Assembly (NCBI GenBank): GCA_033297205.1
Contig: MU859219.1
Location: 18,224-82,223 of the forward strand
Direction of reading: 5' to 3'
Origin: Pseudoneurospora amorphoporcata
Taxonomy: Eukaryota > Ascomycota > Sordariomycetes > Sordariales > Sordariaceae
Length of the DNA: 64,000 nucleotides
Shown here: positions 57,494 through 64,000 of the stretch, piece by piece
Layout of the letters: every line of letters starts with the position of its first letter
Position numbering within the stretch: position 1 is the stretch's first letter
Notes under the pieces: model-generated
Databases searched by the model: none
What the model saw: only the letters and a program-made list of their open reading frames with translations
Told to the model about the DNA's origin: nothing
Position numbers and translations under genes: made by a program

Positions 57494-59508
57494 ATGCCTC
57501 TTCTAACCTCCTCTGTCTACCAACCTCCATCGGCCGAGTTCATGAAATGGCCAAGCCGAAGGAGTGTGGTTCACAGCACCAAGGGAATTGTAGCTTGCAC
57601 ACAACCGCTTGCCGCCAAGTGCGGTATCGATATCCTCAATGCTGGAGGAAATGCTGCTGTGAGATTTGTTGCCCCTTCGCCATTAGACCGATGCCGAACA
57701 GCTACTAACCCGTACGCCAGGATGCCGCCGTCGCCGTTGGTACGCTTCAAACCGTCTACACTATGAACTCAACATGAAGTGCTGCCTTACTAACTAATCA
57801 CGTCTCAAACCTCCAGCCGCCGGCATGAACATGACAGAGCCTTGCTCGACCGGCATTGGCGGTGACATGTTCTGTCTTTACTATGATGCCTCGACCGGCA
57901 AGGTCTCGGCCCTGAACGGCTCCGGACGTGCGGGTGGCAAGTGTACGCTTGAGAACGTCCGGAAGAGCCTGGAGGTTCCGGAGGGCACCGTGGGAAAGAT
58001 TCCCATGAACAGCGTCCACGCCGTGACGGTGCCTGGTGCTGCCGCTGGCTGGGTCGATACCGTTGAGAGGTTCGGCAGTGGCAAGTTGACCATGGAGCAG
58101 ATTCTCGCACCGGCAATCGAGCTTGGTGAGAAGGGATTTCCTGTTTCGGAGATGACAGCTCATTTCGTAAGTTCTTTAATTAAGAGTATCAAGCCCTACT
58201 TTATTGTGCCCGCTCTGACAGGTTGAACAGTGGGGAAGACAGGAGAAGGATATCCGCGATGCGTCTCCTAACTTCGCTGAGATGCTCAAGACCGATTCTT
58301 CTGCTCCTGGTGGAGTCCGCGCCCCCAAGGCCGGCGAAATCATCAAGCTTCCCAACCTGGCCAAGACCTTCCGCACCCTGGCCGCAGAAGGCAAGAAGGG
58401 CTTCTACAGCGGCCGCATTGCCGAGGAACTCGTAAAAGTCGTGAACGCCCTCGGCGGCCATCTCGAGCTTGCCGACCTTCAACACCATCTCGAAACCGGC
58501 AGCGAGCCCGTCGAGCCCATCTACCTGAAATTCCCCAATCCCCACGGCACCTCCGGGACCGACGGCGTCGAGCTCTGGGAACACCCTCCCAACGGCCAGG
58601 GTATCGTCGCCCTGATGGCCCTCGGCATCCTCAAGCACCTCATCAAGCAAGGCACCATCCCAGCCTTCGGTCCTTCCGACCACAACACGGCTCCTTACCT
58701 GCACGCCATCGTCGAAGCCCTCCGCATCTCCTTCGCCGACGCCTCCTGGTTCGTCACCGACCCAAACGTCGCTCCTGGCGTCCCAACCTCCGAGCTCATC
58801 TCAGCCCCCTACCTCGCCGAGCGCGCCAAGCTCTTCTCCCCCTCCTCCGCCAACACCACCATCCTGCAACCGGGCGATCCGTACGCCTCTCCCGCCCTCA
58901 CTTCCTCCGATACCGTCTACTTCGCCTGCTCCGACTCGCAAGGCAACGCTATTTCGTTTATCAACTCCAACTACGGCGGCTTCGGCACCTGCATCATCCC
59001 CGCCGGTTGCGGCTTCACGCTGCAGAACCGCGGCGCCAACTTTTCTCTGGACGCGAAGCACCCGAATGCGCTGGCACCCAGGAAGAGGCCTTACCACACC
59101 ATCATTCCGGGTCTGGTCACGAATTTGCAGGATAGCAGTCTGCACTCGGTCTTTGGCGTTATGGGCGGGTTCATGCAGCCGCAGGGACACGTGCAGACGC
59201 TGCTTGGGCAGGTGCTGTGCGGGTTGAACCCGCAGCAGGCGTTGGATGCGCCGAGAGTGTGTATCGGTGCAGGGATGCCGGATGAGGGGGACGTGTATGA
59301 TGCGACGGTGTATGCGGAGGAGGGGATGCCGGAGGAGACGGTGGAGGGGTTGAGGAAGTTGGGACATAAGGTCGAGGTGGTGAAGGGGATGGGACGGGCG
59401 TTGTTTGGGAGGGGACAGATTATTCGGTGGACGAAGGATGTTGATGGGACGGGGGTGTGGTCGGCGGGCAGTGATCCTAGGGGTGATGGCGCTGCTTACC
59501 CAGCGTAA
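57494..59508 (+). CDS. gamma-glutamyltransferase family enzyme (no membrane anchor)
   Basis: Four exons (57494-57658, 57721-57739, 57817-58166, 58231-59508) encode 603 residues; exon 2 is only 19 nt. It belongs to the GGT/Ntn-hydrolase family, which matures by self-cleavage before a Thr. The likely nucleophile is Thr406 in SSDTVYFACSD, followed by the GNAISFINSNYGGFG motif. Other family marks are AAKCGIDILNAGGNAADAAVA, EPCSTGIGGDMF, GRAGGK and VRAPKAGEI; the C-terminal part has GVMGGFMQPQGHVQ and APRVCI. There is no signal peptide or membrane anchor, unlike classical cell-surface GGT. It therefore resembles the cytosolic YwrD-type members, whose substrate need not be glutathione. The start ATG is in a fair context. 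It is convergent with CENP-I, with 200 bp between. Confidence 0.9.
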
Positions 59509-59704
59509 GACGGTGATGACTTCCACGGGAGCGAATGAGGTTCGGGCTAGCAAGATGGAGTTATTAGAACGAGACATGAGACACGAACAAATTTGGATAT
59601 CCCCAACACAAAGTAAACCGACCCAACCACGCTGCAGACTCCTTCCCTTCTCTTCCACCACCTTTCCCAAGAGGTACATGTTCCACCAATAACAATCAAC
59701 CCTT

Positions 59705-62145
59705 TCACTGCCTCCCCTTCATCAAGTTCTTCATCGTATTGTACATCAACTCTGGCACCCCCTTAAACCCCCTCTCGTCCAAATACCTCAACACCCCAGC
59801 CCTATACTCCTGCCAACTAATCTCCAACCCACCCTTCCCTGCTAGCGCTACCAGACTCTGCTGCGTAACCGGCCCCGCATGTCGCGCCCTCAATCCGCGG
59901 TCACTAATATTCATCTCCCCCTCCAACTCGCGGTCCTCCAACTCCCTCAAGAAAGAAATACTCTGCAGACACAACACCGGACTGTGACTCAGTCCAAACA
60001 CTGAACCCAACACCAACTCCCCGTCGGGCACTACCTTCTTGAGGTATCCCCTCAGTGCCGCCTCCAACGCTCGGGGCACGAGACATCCCTTGGCGTTGGC
60101 GTCGCTGACGGCGAACGCCCGGCCTCGCCAGAGGACGTTGCACAGGTCCATCAGGAAGGCATTGAAGGTAGTGATTTGCTGTCTCTCTTCCGCAAATAAG
60201 GGTCGAGCAGACGGGGAAGTGGAAACCATGACGGATTCCCATGCGCGCTTGTAGGTGGCTAGAATGCCGCATAGACGGGAGACGACTTCGAGCGAGTGAG
60301 AGAAGTGGAGGGTGTAGATGAGCAAGGAAGGGGGGATGGTAATGGGGATGTGTTTGAGTAAAGAAGGGGAGGAGAAGATGCGGGTGGAGACGAGGGTGTA
60401 GAAGTCGAGAATCAGGAGGTGGGTGGGAACCGTGGGCGAGGTTTGAGTGAGGGTTAGGGAGAGGGTGTTGACGTGGGCGATGAGGGCTGGGATAGATTGA
60501 GGGGCCGCAGAGGAGGAGAGGGTAGTTGACTCGGAGGAGAGCATGGTGAGGGTCCACTGTCGGAGGAGGGAGGTGTAGAAGGTTAGGAGGGATAGTTGGG
60601 ATTCGGGGGTGTTGTCGAGTAGAACGGATTCGAAGGGTTGGAGGAGGGTTTGGGAGAGGTCTGTGGTGCATGGTGGGTTAGTCTGGTTGTCTAAGGCTTG
60701 AATGGATAAAAGAGTTGAGATTCACCTTTGAAGTCCGTCAGTGGAAGGAAACTTAAAGTCTCTATGACTATTTCCCTTTTGTCTTTGCCGTTCCAGATTT
60801 GGAAAAACTCCCTGAAGAAGTTTTCGAGCAGAGGTGGTAGTGTCTGCTTTCAGCGTTAGTCAAAGCTAATACTTGACAATGCTCACTGATACGGACCTTT
60901 GTGCTGACAACATAGTCGTGAATGATGTCCACCATGTCAAGTAGAAGACTTGGGTCGGCATCCCCACTCCGAACATCGTCTAGGCAGGCTGTTACCCAGT
61001 TGTATACACGCGATAAACCTTCGGCATCTGGCCGTAGGAGCATGAGTTTCTGGAGAAGGGGGTCTGCCAAGACGGCCACCAGCTGTGTCGGAAGCTCGAT
61101 CTTTTCCAAATTATCAGCCAGGGATTTTGGACTGTTGATTTCTTCTAGAGTAACAGAGTTCTGCAAGTTGATTAGTCAGTTTGTCTACATGTAGTGGTGA
61201 TAGCGAGAGGGAAGACGACACTCACTTCTTGAGCATGGAGGGTATGCACAGCCGGAATAAAGAAGCCCCTTGCCCCCCTCTGTTGGCGCCCAAACGCAGA
61301 CTTGACAGCGAAGCCATTCCTGACTGTGCCATCTTGGATAGCTTCGGTTTGTTGCTGCTGGATCTCATCCAATCTCGCTCGCCATTGCGGATCAGGGTGT
61401 TTGAAGGTAGCTGCCCGACCCTTGGCAGCATCGCCGACAATGATTTCCGGATAGTAGTTTTTGAAGACTCGGAGGAGGCCCGTCAAGTTCGGGTCGTTCC
61501 CCGTCTGCCTGGACAAGGCCAGGATGGTCTGTATCCTGAAAGGCTTGACGTGTTTTCGTCGTGTGATGAGAGCCAAGACATGGCATAACTGTGGCCTGAT
61601 GGCGGCAGTGTCGAGGAGGTTGAAAAGGACACCATAGGTCTGGGATAATATGCTGGTGTCTTGGAGCAAGGGGTAGACCATGATCAGCCACCTGAGAAGG
61701 AGACTCTGGATTGGAAAAGAAGGCTTGAGCTGGCCATGGCCCAAAGCACCAACCACTTTTAGGGCGGAGTCGGTATTCAGCTTGCCCACTGGATACAGAT
61801 TTTTGATGATGGCTCCCTTGGATGCCTGGTCGAGGTGGTTGGTGAGAGTGACCAAGTCCACCAGACGGGCGAGCTCATGGGGCAACGCACCCCTATCGTA
61901 GAGCACCGAGGTTAAGTTTTCGATGGTGGGTTTGATGCTGGTTGGCCGGCGTTTGGACGGCACTTTGGAGGCTGGAGGAGAATTAGTGAATCTGATGCCT
62001 ACGAGTAAAAAGAGAAGTGCGTACCTGCCTCGATGTCATCCAGAAGAGCGCCGAGATTGTCTTTGTCGCCGACATGATGATGATGATCATCACCGAGATG
62101 CGCACTGGTGTCGTTTGAGTTGTGATTTTCTTGGACAGAAGACAT
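59705..62145 (-). CDS. CTF3: inner kinetochore protein CENP-I (Mis6/Ctf3)
   Basis: Five exons (62145-62025, 61971-61226, 61160-60897, 60843-60726, 60660-59705) encode 734 residues. CENP-I/Mis6/Ctf3 is an all-helical component of the constitutive centromere-associated network and sits next to the CENP-A nucleosome. Identification rests on the Mis6 layout: an N-terminal region with a four-His run (DDHHHH), the conserved helical segment (GALPHELARLVDLVTLTNHLDQASKGAIIKNLYPVGKL, residues about 65-105), ILSQTYGVLFNLLD and LCHVLALITRRKHVKPFRIQ. The C-terminal half is a long helical repeat ending in YNTMKNLMKGRQ. The first intron begins after residue 40 (GTACGC donor). Size is within the family's usual 530-760 range. 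Its start lies only 290 bp from the A+T-rich decayed DNA. Confidence 0.85.
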
Positions 62146-62429
62146 TTTGACAACTCGGGAGGACGGATTGATGCATGGAAAAATCAATCGATTTTCTTAT
62201 CGCAAGAGCATTCTCATGCCGTTGAGCATTCCGATTTGTTGCGACATGTCGTTCGAGGCAGGTGCTACTTACTACGTACTGTACAGTTATCAATTGGGAG
62301 ACGCGTCGCGGCGCGCCCCACCACGAGTTACAACCTATCGTCACCCAACCGACCTGGTGGTTGGATGTGGCTCGTGCGCTTTACTCCCGCCGTTTACCCG
62401 CGCTTGGTTGAATTTAATAACCCTTTGCT

Positions 62430-64000
62430 GACCTAATATTTATGTACCGAGTTGTACATCCTTTCGAGCAGTTTTCTTTAATTTAACAAAAGTCTAACCA
62501 AATCAGGACTAAGTGATGTTGTGTGATTATGAATAGATGGATAATGTGATTGATATAAAAGATAATAGATAATGCTATTTAAAAGAAAGAGGAGAGTGCG
62601 GGAAATCTAGAGGGCTAGAAATAGTAGGTAGGGCACGAATAGAGCAGACGAACAAATAGCCTATACCCTAGGACCTACTAACATACCCCCATAGACTAGA
62701 AGACTACTAAAAAACTCCCTCTATACTATCTATACTATTTATATAGTAATAGTTTTAATAGTATTTACGCCTAAAGAACCTTCTTCTAAACTATACCTAT
62801 TAATTTAATAAATCTTATATACTTATCTAGTTTAAGAACCTTCGTAAATCTATTTGCAAGCATCTCCTTACTTAATAAATACTCAATCGTAAACATTCTT
62901 CTATCTACTTCCTAAATCAACTATTTGTACTGTGACAACATAGCCGTCAAGGTGCACATTGGAGTACATATAGGCATGGATCCACTTAGACTTGCACTCG
63001 TAGATCCATCTCTAGTTCTAGGTATAAAACTCGTCCCAGATCATCATACCTTCCTAGTTAGGCTTCTTCTGCTTCTTGAATTCAATATCTTCAATTCAAC
63101 GTATGCCTTGCTCTGTCTTTGAACGTGCAAAGGCCTCGCGCCGTCACATGTACTATATATCAATATAACAGTTTTTAACTGGTACGTAAGAATTTAGCAC
63201 ACAATCTTTCGTATTATTATTATCTGTATATAAAATCTTATTAACTTTCTAAAAGCTCAAATCTATATTAAAATTGTTAAACATCACTTCTACCTAATTA
63301 AAAGCCTTCGTTATAAGTATTAAATTAGTAAATTCCGCTTTAATTGTATTTATTATAATTGCAAGGGCACGGATGGAGAAGTTGAAAGCAAAGCTAAGAA
63401 TCTATTAATAACAGAAGATTTTAGGTAAGAAGGAAAAGAGAGAAAACTAGATACATACAGTTAAACCTAAACTTAAATACCTTAATCAGACAAGCGACTC
63501 TAGGACCCACTTGCTAGTTATTCTCCTCTAATCTCTTTACTCGCATCTATTTACATATAGGCAAACTACCCTAAAGAGGCTAGATCCCACCTTAGCACTA
63601 AGACCTCCCTTGTACCTACGTCCTTCTATCGTTTGCAACAACACCTTTAATAGTATAGCAGTCTAAACCGTAAACGGTGAAGCGGTCAGGTTCGTAAACG
63701 GTATCCTTCTAGAAAAGTCCGCTCTAGAAGAGGAAGGTCCGCTCCAGAAGGCCTATATAGTAGCATAGTCAAACCTATACCTGTACCATAATAATAATTA
63801 GATTATACTTTTTTAATTTCTATAGGATAGGACTACAAATAAAAAATATAATATAATTGTTAACGTGTGGCTAGTACTGTGCCTTGTAACTGCCCTGTAC
63901 TACTCAGTAGTATAGTAGGCTGGTCACTGGGGAACTTAGTCTCCACAGAATATGTTAGAATAACAGGGCTTGGCCATTGCGTTCTCAGCCTCGCCACCGT
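62430..64000. other. A+T-rich, TpA-rich decayed (RIP-like) DNA at the right edge
   Basis: From about 62.43 kb the composition changes abruptly to long runs of TA, TATA and AAT with little CpA, the pattern that RIP leaves. It contains no intact gene. Decayed readings include a copia RNase H-type tail (see 62786-62911). Two 10-bp direct repeats, CGTAAACGGT at 63669-63678 and 63693-63702, and two 14-bp copies (GTCCGCTCTAGAAG at 63717 and GTCCGCTCCAGAAG at 63737) lie inside it; the last pair differs by a single C/T. Composition returns towards normal near 63960. Confidence 0.7.
62786..62911 (-). mobile_element. Ty1/copia RNase H C-terminal relic
   Basis: Read on the minus strand from 62911, the frame gives about 41 codons: MFTIEYLLSKEMLANRFTKVL at its core, then FIKLIGIV and a stop at 62788-62786. 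This matches the end of copia pol, where hydrophobic-Glu-Tyr-...-M-A-x-x-(L/F)-TK-x-L is followed by F..(F/Y)I..LG. Just upstream of 62911 the same frame has TAG codons that are C-to-T changes of CAG, and further upstream other frames show similar stops up to about 63130. I infer a RIP-mutated element; no intact LTR was recognised. Confidence 0.55.

Noticed and set aside
58801..59679. A 292-codon minus-strand frame.
   Set aside because: Reverse shadow of the gamma-glutamyltransferase-like gene.
62925..63122. A 65-codon open frame in the A+T-rich right edge.
   Set aside because: It lies antisense to, and overlaps, degenerate transposon-like readings and has no protein features of its own.

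Overview
This window is nuclear DNA of a filamentous ascomycete. It looks like Sordariales, Neurospora or a close relative, although the species cannot be fixed by eye. Genes have short GT-AG introns (about 50-180 nt), often with CTRAC/CTAAC branch sites 10-20 nt before the acceptor. Starts sit in CAMMATGGC-type contexts, and the calmodulin and other housekeeping proteins read as typical for these fungi. Two degenerate segments carry nonsense codons of the CpA-to-TpA type that repeat-induced point mutation (RIP) leaves in Neurospora. I found no bacterial-type operon, CRISPR array or viral genome, and no rRNA or snRNA gene.

Layout, left to right. 1-855: the 5' part of a Ser/Pro-rich protein on the minus strand, running off the left edge. 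856-8898: about 8 kb without a convincing gene. 8899-12891: a PPR-like mitochondrial protein (minus), head to head with cytochrome c oxidase subunit VIIa (plus). 13317-16656: clathrin light chain (minus), head to head with the RNA polymerase II CTD-binding factor Rtt103 (plus). 17845-20238: mitochondrial ABC exporter Mdl1. 22664-24527: aspartate kinase Hom3, with a TGAGTCA site upstream. 25270-28415: endosomal syntaxin Tlg2 (minus), head to head with calmodulin. 30128-32949: AP-1 gamma-adaptin. 33719-34662: a secreted DUF3455 protein (minus). 38282-45180: the Golgi protein CASP/Coy1 (minus), head to head with the CORVET subunit Vps3.

45.4-54.4 kb is gene-poor and scrambled. It holds three intron-containing tRNA genes (Gln-CUG, Arg-UCG, Leu-CAA), a truncated and stop-ridden HET-family relic, a 10-N assembly gap beside homopolymers, a small secreted Cys-containing protein, Sec61 gamma (Sss1) and an orphan gene. 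55107-62145 returns to ordinary genes: a SAM methyltransferase, a gamma-glutamyltransferase-like enzyme and the inner-kinetochore protein CENP-I/Mis6/Ctf3 (minus). From about 62.43 kb to the end the DNA is A+T-rich and TpA-rich, with a decayed Ty1/copia RNase H tail.

Functionally this is a housekeeping stretch. Six genes serve membrane traffic or translocation (clathrin light chain, Tlg2, AP-1 gamma, CASP, Vps3, Sss1) and three serve mitochondria (PPR-like, COX7, Mdl1). Several genes have tiny first or internal coding exons, which I placed by hand and checked for reading phase. I found no convincing undescribed system. The best leads are the HET relic beside a tRNA, the 8-kb gene-free interval, the frame-neutral 63-nt intron and the orphan gene.
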